The notes under the pieces are model-generated. The model saw nothing but the letters and a program-made list of their open reading frames with translations. It searched no databases and was not told the DNA's origin. Source: Sediminicola sp037203765 (GTDB taxonomy: Bacteria > Bacteroidota > Bacteroidia > Flavobacteriales > Flavobacteriaceae). Taken from it: a stretch of 64,000 nt of DNA. Both the position numbers and the translations under genes were made by a program. The stretch covers positions 124,001 to 188,000 of the forward strand of contig NZ_JBBCAS010000004.1 of the NCBI RefSeq assembly GCF_037203765.1. Direction: 5' to 3'. Below are positions 1 through 10,336 of this stretch, piece after piece. Each line of letters begins with the position of its first letter. The stretch's first letter is position 1.

Positions 1-3000
1 TGCGCTGCACTACCATTCACATTTGGGCCTGACCATTCATAAGAATAGGCTCCAGTGCCACCAATAACTTCCAAATCAATTGCCCCATCCGAACCGCCGG
101 TGGTAGTAGCATTAGTTATGCTTGTTTTTGTAGTATCGATAGCAATGGCAACCGGCTCAACAACCTCAACATTATCTTCAAACAAACATCCATTCGCATC
201 CCGTACGGTAACCAAATAAATTCTTGCCGATAAATCGGCAAAGGTGTTGCTGTCTTGAAATCCGAAGCGGTCATCAATGGCAAATTGATAGGGAGCTGTT
301 CCACCCGAAGCGTTGATGGTAATTTGACCATCACTCCCATTAAAGCAAGATGTTCCTATTGGGGTTATACCACCTCCAAGGGCTTCCAAAGGCTCCGATA
401 TTGAAACTGAAGCGGTCACTGCAGGATCGCCTGAGGCATCCGTTAGATCTAGATTATAGGTCCCTTCTGAGAGTCCGACTATATCTGCCTGGTTTGGTAC
501 TGAAAAGCTTGGGTCACCATCTTTTGTCCAAATAAAAGTAAAAGGAGGCGTTCCAGAAACCTCAACAGTTATACTTCCTGTTACATCCCCTTTGCAAAGT
601 ACATCGGTTGCATTTAGGGAAGTAATACCCAAGGGTCCAGGTTCGGTAATGGGTATTGGACCAAGATTTACGGAACAGTTATTAGCATCCGTCACTACCA
701 CTTGATATTCCCCAGCTGTGAGTCCGACTAAATTCTGTTGTTCCGAGGTAAAACCATTGGGTCCCGACCAAGCAAAACTATAGGGTCCTGTTCCTCCGGA
801 TGATTCTATAAAAATTTCCCCATCATTGCCGCCGTTGGTGGTTACGCTCTTCCTTTGTTCCGTTATTTCCGAAACCATAAGTTGATCAGGTTCATCAATA
901 AATATAGAGGCTGAAGGGGCTGACTCACAACCGTTTTCATTTCTTACCGTTACCCTATAAAAACCAGGAGGTAAATTCGTGATGGTATTGCCATTAAGAG
1001 GTATCCAGTCCGACTCTATTGGCGCCAACTCAAAAGTATATTCATAATTGGTCCCCCCTGAAAGAACTAAAACAATGGAACCATCATTACTACCATTACA
1101 ACTGACATCATTTGGAACTGGGCTATCCATGACCACAGGATCAGGTTCATTTATCAAATAGGTAGCGGTAGTGGTACTAAAGTTGTCCGGATCGTTAAAA
1201 TCTGCATCTGAGACCCTACCGGATGATACTCTCAACACGTAGTCCCCTGCCTCACTAAGATTATTCAGTGCTATGGTACCAGATGTTCCTAATTGAATAG
1301 CAGAAGCAGTTCCATTAATGATCCATTGGTACTTGTAATTTGTGGTATAATCAATAACTTCCGCACTTACATGACCGTCGGAACCCCCAAAACAACTAAT
1401 CTGATTGGTTTGTTCCGAAGCGAGATCAGGTACAGGATCTGAGGTCACTACTATGTTTTCAGAGGTGATTTCACATCCCTTGGAATCAGTAATAGTAATG
1501 CGATAGGTGCCTATTTCTAAATTAGAAAAATCTACTCTTTTGATTTGTGGATTGTTTACAACTGTCGCATTACCTACCTCATTGAAATCAGAGGTTCCTG
1601 AGATTTGCTTTTCAAGTTTGAAAGAATAGTTCGGAGTTCCACCATCATACTCAATTGTAACAAAGCCATCAGCACTTGTATTCGAGGAGGCTCTTCCTGA
1701 ATTTGGATTACTAAAAAATAAAGGGCTAATTGATTTAATAGCTATTGGATCTGTAGGCTCACTTATACAACCACTTTGACTTCTAGCTAGAAAAACATAA
1801 TTACCTCCATCCAAACCAGAAATAGTTGGAGAGCTCTGCCAACTATCAGGGACTCCCTGTATACTATATTCCAAGGAAGCATCCGTGTTTGGCGCATATC
1901 CACCACCAGTTCCGACAATAGTAACACTTCCTGTTTCCCCTGCGCAATTGGGTTGGTTTATATTTTCTGGTGGAATAGAAATATCAATTTGGGTTGGCCT
2001 ACTAATTGTAAATTGTGGAGTGATTTCTCCGCTTTTTACATCCACGTCACCCTGGTTTGGAAAGTCGTATCTGACCTCCTGATAAATAATATAATAATCC
2101 GCATAATCGAAAGTATTCCCATTGGTATCTGCAAAGCTACCCTCCAATTCAGAATATGTACCATTAAAATCACCTCCTTCTACATCAAGTAAGGTTATCC
2201 CTAAGGGATCTGCAAAAACTTGATTCGGAAAAGACGGATTTTCAGCTTTGAGTTCAGTAGGGCTTGGGTCTTCAGGTGGTGTTCCTTGATAAATAAAATA
2301 GCGCATTTCATAACCCGCTTCAACATTCTTATCAAATGTAAGGGTTACAGTTCCATCATTGGCTCCGACACAGGTTTCGTTTGTTGATGACGTTTTCTTT
2401 AACTCAGGTGAGCAAGGTTTGATATCGATTACTGTACTATAACTAATAGGGTGATGAACAAATTTTGCTATTAGTTCAACTGGTTTATCAGTATAGTCTA
2501 TGGAGTTTGTTGATAATTCAGATGCAGAAAAAACAATTGGATTTTCACCGTCATGGCCAACTAAGTAACGTTCTACACCGTTGGCCAGTTTATAATACCA
2601 TTTATCTACCTCTAAATTATAACAATCTGAAATAATTGGAACTGAAATTGATTTGCACTCTTCAAAAGGTTTATTATTAATAGGAGGCAGTATATTTATT
2701 TTGTTAATTCGAACAACAGAATTAACCGATCCAGACCTTGCACTTGAGGTACCATTACTATTACAAAATGCCCTTAAGGTATTATTACAACTAGCAGAAT
2801 CAAAGTTTAGAACTGCAGAATCACCGCAACGACCAAGAGGTAAATTTTCTATCTGAAACCATGAAACGTCAACAGAATATTCAATTATTTCAAAATCCAA
2901 ATTCAATACAATAACAATATTTTTCTGACCATTAACCCCTCTAAAAGAATCAATAAGAACTTCCTCTGCATCTCCATTAGCCTTCAAAACACTTACGGTA

Positions 3001-3122
3001 GTACTTGCAGTTGTAACAGTTCCAGTAGAACTAAAATCACATTCAAGTTTGTAATAATTCTGGGAATATCCTGTTAAAACACAACCCAATAGTATAGCGA
3101 AAACCAATAAATATCTCCTCAT
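1..3122 (-). CDS. SprB-repeat surface protein, C-terminus outside window
   Basis: Partial gene of at least 1,040 codons. It starts with ATG at 3120-3122 and stays in one open frame to the left window edge. Residues 1-21 form a signal peptide ending in GYSQ. After a non-repetitive N-terminal part come repeats of roughly 80 residues, each opening with a SCNGSNDGSI / SCFNGSDGQI-type motif followed by SGGT.PY.(Y/F).W; these match SprB repeats (PKD-like, extracellular). Proteins of this kind are usually exported by the type IX system and act as adhesins or gliding-related surface filaments. The sorting domain that would prove this lies outside the window. It begins 4 bp after the stop of the FN3 gene, so it is probably the last visible gene of the operon starting near 19,964. 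Its cargo role is inferred; the repeat family is clear. Confidence 0.85.
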   Translation of the reverse strand, partial: MRRYLLVFAILLGCVLTGYSQNYYKLECDFSSTGTVTTASTTVSVLKANGDAEEVLIDSFRGVNGQKNIVIVLNLDFEIIEYSVDVSWFQIENLPLGRCGDSAVLNFDSASCNNTLRAFCNSNGTSSARSGSVNSVVRINKINILPPINNKPFEECKSISVPIISDCYNLEVDKWYYKLANGVERYLVGHDGENPIVFSASELSTNSIDYTDKPVELIAKFVHHPISYSTVIDIKPCSPELKKTSSTNETCVGANDGTVTLTFDKNVEAGYEMRYFIYQGTPPEDPSPTELKAENPSFPNQVFADPLGITLLDVEGGDFNGTYSELEGSFADTNGNTFDYADYYIIYQEVRYDFPNQGDVDVKSGEITPQFTISRPTQIDISIPPENINQPNCAGETGSVTIVGTGGGYAPNTDASLEYSIQGVPDSWQSSPTISGLDGGNYVFLARSQSGCISEPTDPIAIKSISPLFFSNPNSGRASSNTSADGFVTIEYDGGTPNYSFKLEKQISGTSDFNEVGNATVVNNPQIKRVDFSNLEIGTYRITITDSKGCEITSENIVVTSDPVPDLASEQTNQISCFGGSDGHVSAEVIDYTTNYKYQWIINGTASAIQLGTSGTIALNNLSEAGDYVLRVSSGRVSDADFNDPDNFSTTTATYLINEPDPVVMDSPVPNDVSCNGSNDGSIVLVLSGGTNYEYTFELAPIESDWIPLNGNTITNLPPGFYRVTVRNENGCESAPSASIFIDEPDQLMVSEITEQRKSVTTNGGNDGEIFIESSGGTGPYSFAWSGPNGFTSEQQNLVGLTAGEYQVVVTDANNCSVNLGPIPITEPGPLGITSLNATDVLCKGDVTGSITVEVSGTPPFTFIWTKDGDPSFSVPNQADIVGLSEGTYNLDLTDASGDPAVTASVSISEPLEALGGGITPIGTSCFNGSDGQITINASGGTAPYQFAIDDRFGFQDSNTFADLSARIYLVTVRDANGCLFEDNVEVVEPVAIAIDTTKTSITNATTTGGSDGAIDLEVIGGTGAYSYEWSGPNVNGSAA

Positions 3123-3126
3123 AACC

Positions 3127-5187
3127 CTAATATTTTAAATTAACCTTTTGGATCATTGATGTCCGTCCCCCACTCAATACCAATTGCAACCCATAGGTAT
3201 AATTGGTATTAATTTCTAAATCCACATCATTATAACCTTTGGCAGTACCTTCCAAGGTTTTGTACAATTTCAATCCAGCCTCCCCTTTCCCCCGGTACAA
3301 CCTGTATTCCAAAACTTCTTGGTTCTTGACTCTCCATGAAAGGTTGATGAATCTTAGTTCTCGGTCTACCATCCCAGAAAATTTAAGATCCTCCCTATCC
3401 AAACTTTTACCTTGCCATACGACCGATAAGGATTCCGTGGGAATACTCTCCAAGTTTCCCCCATCTTTAGCAACCATAGTATAATTATATACATCGCGCT
3501 GTTCTATAGACGTATCCAGATATGTAGAATCGGATATTTTGTTGGTTGTCATTAGTTGCTCCCACAAGGCTTCCTTATCATCGCCCCTTTTTCGGTAGAT
3601 GGCATGAGCCACAACATCTTCACTACTACTTGGAATCCAGTTGAGCTGAATCCCTGACTCTGTCACCAAATAATTCTTAAATACTGGTGGAGATGGTGGT
3701 GTAACATCTGGTTTTTCTACCGTCAATACCTCAGAGAATTTTGAACGGTTGTAACGCTGGTCCTCCGCCCTAATTTTGTAATACACTTCCCGATTCAAAT
3801 TGTTCACCTGAATGGTGTCTGTATAACTTTCTCCTTTTAGCACTGTTTGAGTGACCTCACTAAATTCCAGCTTTGGGTTATTTGACCTAAAAATTCGATA
3901 GCCTCCAAGATCTTCTTCGAGATTTTTAGTCCACTCCAGCTTAATGATTCCCGTGGTATCCATCACCCCTTTTAAGCCAAACGGTGGGGCTGGTGGGGTC
4001 GAATCTATCGGTTGAACAAGGGTTGGAAAAGATTCGCTTTCCATTCCGTTTTTACCCATGGCAACCACCGTATAGTAATTGACACGTTTTAGTCCCATTA
4101 TCCTCGTTTCCCTATCTATAGCTTTTATTGCGCTTTTTACTGTTTCAAAAGGGCCTTTATTGCCGGTGGAACGCCTTACCTCAAAACCTGAAATAAAATC
4201 ATTTCCCTTGGGATCAAAATCCCAAAAAAGGACTACTTCATCGTCAGTAGGAATTTCCTTTTTGTAAATTCTGGGAGCATATTCCAACTTTTGTTCTGCC
4301 ATGCCCGAAACCACTTCCGAACTAGGTCCTGTTTCTCCAAAAGCATTTTTTCCCTTGATGCGATAGTAATAAGTCATTTTATTGGGAATGGAATCCGTGT
4401 AGGATAGGGATATTTCTTTGGTGTTATTCGATTCCTGCGCACTAAAAATAGGAACCCCGTTCAACTGCTCAAAGCTAATAGCGTCATTGGAACGCTCCAC
4501 ATGGTAACTCGTATATATACCTTTTAGGAGATCAAAATTCCAATTCAGTGTAACATATCCATCTCCAAAATTTGGTGTCACACCTATTGGCTTTGGGAGC
4601 TCTTCATATAAATCTGGGCTAGCATATACGCTACCACTTTCGATATCAAATGCCATTTCTTGAGGAACAGCCACAGCAATAGAATACAAATACCTTTCAC
4701 CCTGTTTTACTGTAGCATCCTCAAACGCCCACCCAGCCAACTTGGCCGCTTCATAGTTTTGTTCGGCCGCCAGAAGGGCAAAGGTAAAACGTTGCTCCAG
4801 CTCATCATTTACAGCATAGATACTGCCCATGGCACTTCCAGGAACCGATGTTTCAAAACTATCGCCATATAAGGCTTGGGCCAAGATGGCCGCATTTTGT
4901 TCTTTAGTCGCCAAGGCTTCCCATGCTTCCAAGGGAGCTGGTTTTAAGGGAGCTGAAACCAATACCTTCTTTTCAATTGGGATTACGGCCTCCCCGTTAC
5001 GTGAAATGGTACTTCGTTCTATCAAAAAACCATATTCGTTTGCCTTTTTCCAAGCGCTCGGCTCATCCACAGCCCACCTTAACAATACCTTTTCCGATAA
5101 AGACCTTGAAATTACCTGTACGGCAGGAGCTTCTTGGGCCCTGAGGACATTCATCATCAACAATACTATGACAAAACTATATTTCAC
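3127..5187 (-). CDS. Secreted fibronectin type III multidomain protein
   Basis: 686 aa. The start codon is GTG; it is chosen because the next residues form a clean signal peptide (KYSFVIVLLMMNVLRAQ) and no in-frame ATG lies just upstream. From about residue 200 to the end there are five or so FN3-type beta-sandwiches, recognised by recurring patterns such as V.L.W, Y.(V/I).R and Y.Y.(V/I).A (for example near residues 205-300, 305-400, 405-495, 500-600 and 605-686). Residues 20-200 are less clearly FN3. No type IX C-terminal sorting domain is visible: the protein ends in the last FN3 strand. It lies 36 bp after the 1,651-aa gene and 4 bp before the SprB-repeat gene. It probably serves as a binding or spacer component of the same surface system, which is inference from context. 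Confidence 0.85.
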   Translation of the reverse strand: MKYSFVIVLLMMNVLRAQEAPAVQVISRSLSEKVLLRWAVDEPSAWKKANEYGFLIERSTISRNGEAVIPIEKKVLVSAPLKPAPLEAWEALATKEQNAAILAQALYGDSFETSVPGSAMGSIYAVNDELEQRFTFALLAAEQNYEAAKLAGWAFEDATVKQGERYLYSIAVAVPQEMAFDIESGSVYASPDLYEELPKPIGVTPNFGDGYVTLNWNFDLLKGIYTSYHVERSNDAISFEQLNGVPIFSAQESNNTKEISLSYTDSIPNKMTYYYRIKGKNAFGETGPSSEVVSGMAEQKLEYAPRIYKKEIPTDDEVVLFWDFDPKGNDFISGFEVRRSTGNKGPFETVKSAIKAIDRETRIMGLKRVNYYTVVAMGKNGMESESFPTLVQPIDSTPPAPPFGLKGVMDTTGIIKLEWTKNLEEDLGGYRIFRSNNPKLEFSEVTQTVLKGESYTDTIQVNNLNREVYYKIRAEDQRYNRSKFSEVLTVEKPDVTPPSPPVFKNYLVTESGIQLNWIPSSSEDVVAHAIYRKRGDDKEALWEQLMTTNKISDSTYLDTSIEQRDVYNYTMVAKDGGNLESIPTESLSVVWQGKSLDREDLKFSGMVDRELRFINLSWRVKNQEVLEYRLYRGKGEAGLKLYKTLEGTAKGYNDVDLEINTNYTYGLQLVLSGGRTSMIQKVNLKY

Positions 5188-5223
5188 TTTCTTATTTTTA
5201 TTGTAGGACCTATCCCAATCCTA

Positions 5224-8200
5224 TTAATCATTCTTATATTTTATCTCGTAGCCCTTTTTATACAAATCTCCGGGAGTTCTATATATTAACTGCGCCTTAA
5301 AATTCCCCAAGGGCAATGCGGGAAACGAGCTTTGTATTAAATATATGTAGGCATCATATTTTACTTGATCTCCTCCTGAACTACTATATCTGTTCACGAT
5401 TCTATGTCTTAGATAAATCATATCTGATTTATACTGGTACGGAAGATTGTAGACAAAAGGAATCCTATTTTTCACCCAAGCTGAATTAGGATTATTGTCC
5501 AGATTGTTTAGATATTCCTGACCGATATAAAAGGAACGGATGGGGGGCACTCCAAGAAGGTCTTCTTCCCTATTCACCCTTATATCCCCATCCAATGGAT
5601 ATTTCTCATAGATCAAAGGGTAAATCTTATTCTTATAATAGGAATCGGCCAACACGGCCTGGGCATAGATCATAGGTTTGGACCCGGTATACCTACCTCC
5701 CATTATTTCCATCTTCTCCAGATACTCGTAATCCGACACCTTAATAGAAAGGGAATGCACATCAGCATAAATAAAATTCGTCAGGTTGTCTATCACATTT
5801 AAATCGCGAATTTTATCCTTGAAGGAGGCATGTTGACTCGTTTTAAAGTCATATTCCAAAATGGATTTAGGAGCTCCATTGGAAATGGTCACATTTGCTG
5901 CCATTTTATTGGAGACCACCGCACTTCCCGAAGTATTTATGGTTTCTTTTTCCTGTGTGTTCGAGGCTACATCAAACCAATTGGTTGCTCCACCTTCCTC
6001 ATCAGCCAGTAGATCGGTTTCTTCCATAACAATCTCTGTTTGTATGTCTGCTCCCGGAGGAAATGCCATCAGATTAAGATTGTAAGATGTATTCAAAACC
6101 ATATCAGGGATATCATAGAAAACTGTGGCTTTCCCCCTATCATAATTCAAATTGGTTCGAACACCCTGACCGTTTGAATTCGATACAAACTCGGCACGCA
6201 TCTCATATCCGCCATCAAACAGATAGTGCTGGGCCGTTTTCATCTTTACATACCCTTTATTAAATTCCTCAGGATAGAAGCTCTTTTGATCAAAGACCGG
6301 ATACATATAGGCGATATTTTCCAAGGGGATATGGTCCGGGGCCTTATCAGTTTTAAATATTACCTCCATTTTTTCAATGACAGGCTTCCCATTTTCTACC
6401 ATGGTCTGGTAGGAGCCGCCTATTTTTTCATCAAAACTGACTTCCACCATTACCTTTACCTCTTTTTCTGAGGGCAAGGTTTCTTCTGGTTTGAAGGTAA
6501 CGGCATCATTAGTATCGTTCCACTCCAAGGTTCCCATCAGTTCCTTTCCTTCCGATGTGACTTCAAAATTTTGTAACTGTAGTTTAAATGTCCTTATACC
6601 GTCCTCTAGATCTACCGTAAAATCTTTATTGGCAGCATAATTAAAAATAGCCTGAGGCGCAGCAAAGACCGAAACGTCATCGCTCTTATCCCTTGGGGTT
6701 ATATCCGATATCATAGGTACGCCCACGGCATTGTTAATATTCTCAAGTTCGCACTCTTCCCCCATCTCTACTTTAAGACGCATACGTCCCTTGACCAATC
6801 CGCCCAAAATATTGTAGTACATCCCCACATAGCCCTGTACATAAACGGGATTGGGAAATTGCCCCCTCAGCATTGCTGCAACTCCAGCTTCTGCAATTTG
6901 AAAATTCCCTTTGACAAATACCAGATTTACTTTTACTCCAAATTCCCCGTAGAGATAGGCATACACCTGCCCCATTGAATACCACCCGTCATTACCAACG
7001 GGACCGGGGTGACCTACACATTTGGCATTTGGGTAATAGGCATGCATGACATCAAATCCGGCGCCGGCTTCCAGTGCCGCATAAAAAATGGCAAATTCAT
7101 AATTCTTGCGATAAGCAAAATTGAGTCCAAAAGCAAAACCCTTTCCTGCTGCCAATTGATTCTCCTGCCTATTGCCGTTCAGCATATCGCTACCCAAAAT
7201 TTTCACTACCTGTGGATGTGGATCCAATTGGGACGGGAGCTCCGTTCCTGTCATAAAATACCCCCCAACTTCCAATTCTTCCGTTCCCAAGGCAAAAATC
7301 AATGACAGCCTTCGTTGTGGTGATCCTATGTGCAAATACCAATCATTGGGACCGGTGTGGATTTTAGCCCAACCAGCCAAGTTGTTATCTCCACCCCCTC
7401 GAATTCCCTCGGTATCCATATAGAGTTCAAAATCCCCATCGAAAGTGCGATTGACAAAGTCTTTCTCTATCCCGATATATACTCCGATCTTCCCTGAAGA
7501 GGCCACATCACGAACGGGAATAGCTTCTTTTGACAGTTCCAAATAATTTCCATATTTTGAAAGCTGCTCCACCAATTTTGGATTCTTCTCGGCAAAATCA
7601 TTGATCTTTTCTTCGAGTTTTGAAAGTTCTTCAAGCTCTTTGGTGCCATCGTTAGATTCACTGGCCATCATTGCCCCTTCACCGGTGAACCCAATCCTAT
7701 TGAGTCCGCCATGGGTATTGAATTCCATTTCCAAATACGCCTTACCATTGAAAGCATCCGGATTGGGCGTGCCTATTTTTACGCCGGCCCGAAGTCCTAG
7801 TCCATACGCTTCATTAGGTCTATATACCGCAGAAGAAGGAGTGAACCCATCCTTATTGCCCCATAATTTTTTCATTTTATAGGAGACACCCCCTACCAAG
7901 GAAGTGATCAATAATTTGCTGTTTGATGAGGCACTATTGTTTTCTGTCCAGATATCCACATTCCAATATCTAAATTCCTTTTTGCCAAAAATGGCCTTAC
8001 CACGTGCTTTAAAATCGAGCTCCTTTATCGTGGCGGTTAAATCCCCCCTGAAACCATCTCCATACCAGCTATGGTCCTCCATGATTTCCAATTCTCCTTT
8101 GAGAGCCACCCCACTTTTCTCGTAGTCGATTTTAATTCCATCGACTTTTACGCTTTCAAATTTCCAGTTCTGAATAGATGCTCCTTTGTCCAACTGCCCT

Positions 8201-10179
8201 AAAATGGCCATACTGGTGGTAGCATGGGAACCTTCACCATCCAAGTTTAAAATGAGATCAAAAGAAAGTCCCAATTGATCTACAGGAGTGATAAGCTCCA
8301 GATCCGAAACCGAGGCGGGAAAGCCCATCAGTTTCATTTCCCCGGTAAAACCGAAAGATTTGGCACTAAAGGCCTTTTTTCCTGGTTCCGTTTCCAATTT
8401 CAGTTCCTCAAAATTTATTCCCGGAAAGCTAAACCCTTTACCATCCTTTTCCAGTTCTTCCTTGGAAGGCGGTTCCTCTCCGTCTTTGAGTCCTATTTTT
8501 CCTATGACCGATAGTTGTCCGGTAAGATTGGCATAGGGGTACACATTCCCATCTTTCACATCGATCCCCACTTTGGAGTTTCGTTCCAACAGTATTTCTC
8601 CTAAGAACACCGGGGCTTTATAATCACTTTTTCTACCTACTTCCAACCCATAGCCATTAACATCTATATAGCCCTTGTACTCTATAGGCTCCTTTAAAAT
8701 AGGAACGGAAATATCGCCACCCATGGAACCCCCAGTGAGGGAATTCATTGCTAGGGTAATGCTCACATCTTCTACGGTAAAGGCCCATTTTCCTGCTGCG
8801 CCTTCCCCAACATTTAAAACATTTTCCCCAAAAAAAGTTCCTGAAACGCCTTGGCCGTCCAAAATCAGATCTTTGGCGCCAAATTCTACACGACCTTCCG
8901 GAGCATTGTTTTTTTCGATGCCCTTGGGCAGCATTACACTGACTTCCTTGGCATAGAATCCTCGCCATAACTTTCTGTCGGCATTACTATATATGGCGCT
9001 GTATTCCTTTGGGAATTTTATGCCCGAAGCATTCTTGCTATCACTGAGATCCAATACGGCACGTTTTACATTGAAACCCCAACCTTTGAGTCCGACCACC
9101 TCAAATTTGGGTAGGGTCACATCTAGCAGCACATCATTCCAGCCATTGGCCTGAATGCTAAAGGAAGCCCCTACATAACATTTGTTATTCACTACATTCT
9201 CTGTATCCTTTAGGTACTGATTGTCCCTACTATCCCCACACACATAGTTGCCCCCGCTGGTAATGGGCAGCAATACATTACGGGAAATCCGCAGATCACC
9301 TTCTAGGCCAATAGATTTTAGGCCAGAGCAATCAAATTCTACGTATGATTGATCACTAAAAGCCCCTGTTTCCAGATCGATGCCACCTTTTAAGGTCAGC
9401 AACCAATTGTCCCCATTCATGGGAATGGCCTGATTGCCCAAGAGCACTAGTTTCATATCCACGAGAAGGGCACCATCATGTGAGAGTTTGATCCCTTCGG
9501 CGCCAAAATACAGGACGCGTTCTGATAGACTATCCTCGGCTTTTTCCGGGATGGTGAGTTTTGCCCAGGCTTTAAATTCTGCATATTGGGGCGTGAATTT
9601 CACTTGGGAAATAGCAAGTTGCACGGTGTTGCCAGAGGTAGAATCTTTTTTACTGAGGCCAACCGGTAATTGGAGTAATTCTTTCCCGGTAATAATTTCT
9701 ACAAAATTCCCTAGTTTTTGAACCGCTTCAAATGCCCTTTTAGCCTGACTCACCAAGGTATCCACCTTTGGATTACTGGTATAATGGGCTTTAAGGTATG
9801 CCTGATTGAATTCCGGAGCTCGGTTGAGAAAAGGAACCTTAAAATTGTTGTTTTCTTTTAACTTCTGATCTAGGATTGGGAAGGATCTAAAGGTCTTTGT
9901 TTCTTCTAATGTTTTGGGAGCATTATGATTGTTTTTAATTCCAAATACAGAGGTATTGAAAAATGCCGATTGCTGCAATTTGGCCAATTGCTGTTGTATG
10001 GCCGACTTGGTCTTTGTAGAGTCACCAGGGTTTGACAAATTATTGTCTGTACCAGTAGTTACCCAAACATCATTACTTATATATGCTGGAACCTTTTCAT
10101 TTGTAGAGAAATTGTTTGGAGAGGCCCACAAGAAGCAAGTCCACAATAGTAGTATAATGTATAGGTAGTTTTTCGTCAT
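5224..10179 (-). CDS. Giant secreted protein of unknown function
   Basis: 1,651 aa, starting ATG at 10177-10179. The first ~20 residues are a signal peptide (MTKNYLYIILLLWTCFLWAS), so the protein enters the periplasm. I do not recognise the family. The body from about residue 170 to 1,150 is rich in short beta-strand-like segments with recurrent phrases of the type G.(I/L).(L/V)D...L.G and V.GLKG, suggesting a long beta-structured, possibly repetitive fold. Around residues 1,240-1,370 an Ig-like region is likely (ISDITPRDKSDDVSVF onward). No transmembrane anchor, lipobox or type IX sorting domain is apparent at the C-terminus. It sits between the small AT-rich genes and the FN3 gene. Its first ~18 codons and the bases before them are duplicated at 10,281-10,352, which marks a rearrangement just upstream. 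Structural component of the cluster is the best guess. Confidence 0.8.
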   Translation of the reverse strand: MTKNYLYIILLLWTCFLWASPNNFSTNEKVPAYISNDVWVTTGTDNNLSNPGDSTKTKSAIQQQLAKLQQSAFFNTSVFGIKNNHNAPKTLEETKTFRSFPILDQKLKENNNFKVPFLNRAPEFNQAYLKAHYTSNPKVDTLVSQAKRAFEAVQKLGNFVEIITGKELLQLPVGLSKKDSTSGNTVQLAISQVKFTPQYAEFKAWAKLTIPEKAEDSLSERVLYFGAEGIKLSHDGALLVDMKLVLLGNQAIPMNGDNWLLTLKGGIDLETGAFSDQSYVEFDCSGLKSIGLEGDLRISRNVLLPITSGGNYVCGDSRDNQYLKDTENVVNNKCYVGASFSIQANGWNDVLLDVTLPKFEVVGLKGWGFNVKRAVLDLSDSKNASGIKFPKEYSAIYSNADRKLWRGFYAKEVSVMLPKGIEKNNAPEGRVEFGAKDLILDGQGVSGTFFGENVLNVGEGAAGKWAFTVEDVSITLAMNSLTGGSMGGDISVPILKEPIEYKGYIDVNGYGLEVGRKSDYKAPVFLGEILLERNSKVGIDVKDGNVYPYANLTGQLSVIGKIGLKDGEEPPSKEELEKDGKGFSFPGINFEELKLETEPGKKAFSAKSFGFTGEMKLMGFPASVSDLELITPVDQLGLSFDLILNLDGEGSHATTSMAILGQLDKGASIQNWKFESVKVDGIKIDYEKSGVALKGELEIMEDHSWYGDGFRGDLTATIKELDFKARGKAIFGKKEFRYWNVDIWTENNSASSNSKLLITSLVGGVSYKMKKLWGNKDGFTPSSAVYRPNEAYGLGLRAGVKIGTPNPDAFNGKAYLEMEFNTHGGLNRIGFTGEGAMMASESNDGTKELEELSKLEEKINDFAEKNPKLVEQLSKYGNYLELSKEAIPVRDVASSGKIGVYIGIEKDFVNRTFDGDFELYMDTEGIRGGGDNNLAGWAKIHTGPNDWYLHIGSPQRRLSLIFALGTEELEVGGYFMTGTELPSQLDPHPQVVKILGSDMLNGNRQENQLAAGKGFAFGLNFAYRKNYEFAIFYAALEAGAGFDVMHAYYPNAKCVGHPGPVGNDGWYSMGQVYAYLYGEFGVKVNLVFVKGNFQIAEAGVAAMLRGQFPNPVYVQGYVGMYYNILGGLVKGRMRLKVEMGEECELENINNAVGVPMISDITPRDKSDDVSVFAAPQAIFNYAANKDFTVDLEDGIRTFKLQLQNFEVTSEGKELMGTLEWNDTNDAVTFKPEETLPSEKEVKVMVEVSFDEKIGGSYQTMVENGKPVIEKMEVIFKTDKAPDHIPLENIAYMYPVFDQKSFYPEEFNKGYVKMKTAQHYLFDGGYEMRAEFVSNSNGQGVRTNLNYDRGKATVFYDIPDMVLNTSYNLNLMAFPPGADIQTEIVMEETDLLADEEGGATNWFDVASNTQEKETINTSGSAVVSNKMAANVTISNGAPKSILEYDFKTSQHASFKDKIRDLNVIDNLTNFIYADVHSLSIKVSDYEYLEKMEIMGGRYTGSKPMIYAQAVLADSYYKNKIYPLIYEKYPLDGDIRVNREEDLLGVPPIRSFYIGQEYLNNLDNNPNSAWVKNRIPFVYNLPYQYKSDMIYLRHRIVNRYSSSGGDQVKYDAYIYLIQSSFPALPLGNFKAQLIYRTPGDLYKKGYEIKYKND

Positions 10180-10197
10180 AATTGTTGGTTATGGTTG
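10126..10197 (-). repeat. Direct repeat copy A, spans start of the 1,651-aa gene
   Basis: This 72-bp stretch aligns without gaps to 10,281-10,352, with about 61 of 72 positions identical by eye. Read on the minus strand it holds an in-frame Asn-His-Asn-Gln-Gln-Leu-stop tail, with the stop overlapping the ATG of the giant gene as ATGA, followed by the signal-peptide codons. The tail equals the C-terminus of the 205-aa protein encoded upstream. It therefore looks like a scar of an earlier copy of that gene's end. Confidence 0.8.
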
Positions 10198-10213
10198 GTG
10201 TTTTCTACTCATC

Positions 10214-10336
10214 TTATTTTTTAATTATTTCAATTCTCACCGTTGATGGCACGAGCGTGACGCTCGCGCTAGCGGGGTTACCCCATAGGACGCAACTCCA
10301 TAATAGTAAGATGATGTATAGGTAGTTTTTTGTCAT
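10214..10336 (-). pseudogene. Relict 5' end of a 1,651-aa-gene paralogue (40 codons)
   Basis: Small ORF with ATG at 10334-10336 and TAA at 10214-10216. It encodes 40 residues: the first 18 (MTKNYLYIILLLWSCVLW) match the start of the giant gene's signal peptide with only two changes, and the remaining 22 (GNPASASVTLVPSTVRIEII..) are unrelated. Its ATG overlaps the TGA of the 205-aa gene (ATGA). It is most simply the truncated front of a duplicated gene, broken by a GC-rich REP-like palindrome. It could still be translated by coupling, but no function is evident. Confidence 0.7.
10249..10269. repeat. REP-like GC-rich palindrome
   Basis: The sequence gcacgagcg-tga-cgctcgcgc folds into a 9-position stem with one mismatch and a 3-nt loop, and is followed by another short palindrome (cgctagcg). 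Its GC content is far above the surrounding AT-rich DNA. It resembles the short extragenic palindromes mobilised by REP-associated tyrosine transposases, but no such transposase gene is in this window. It lies inside the relict ORF, where homology to the giant gene ends. Confidence 0.5.
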
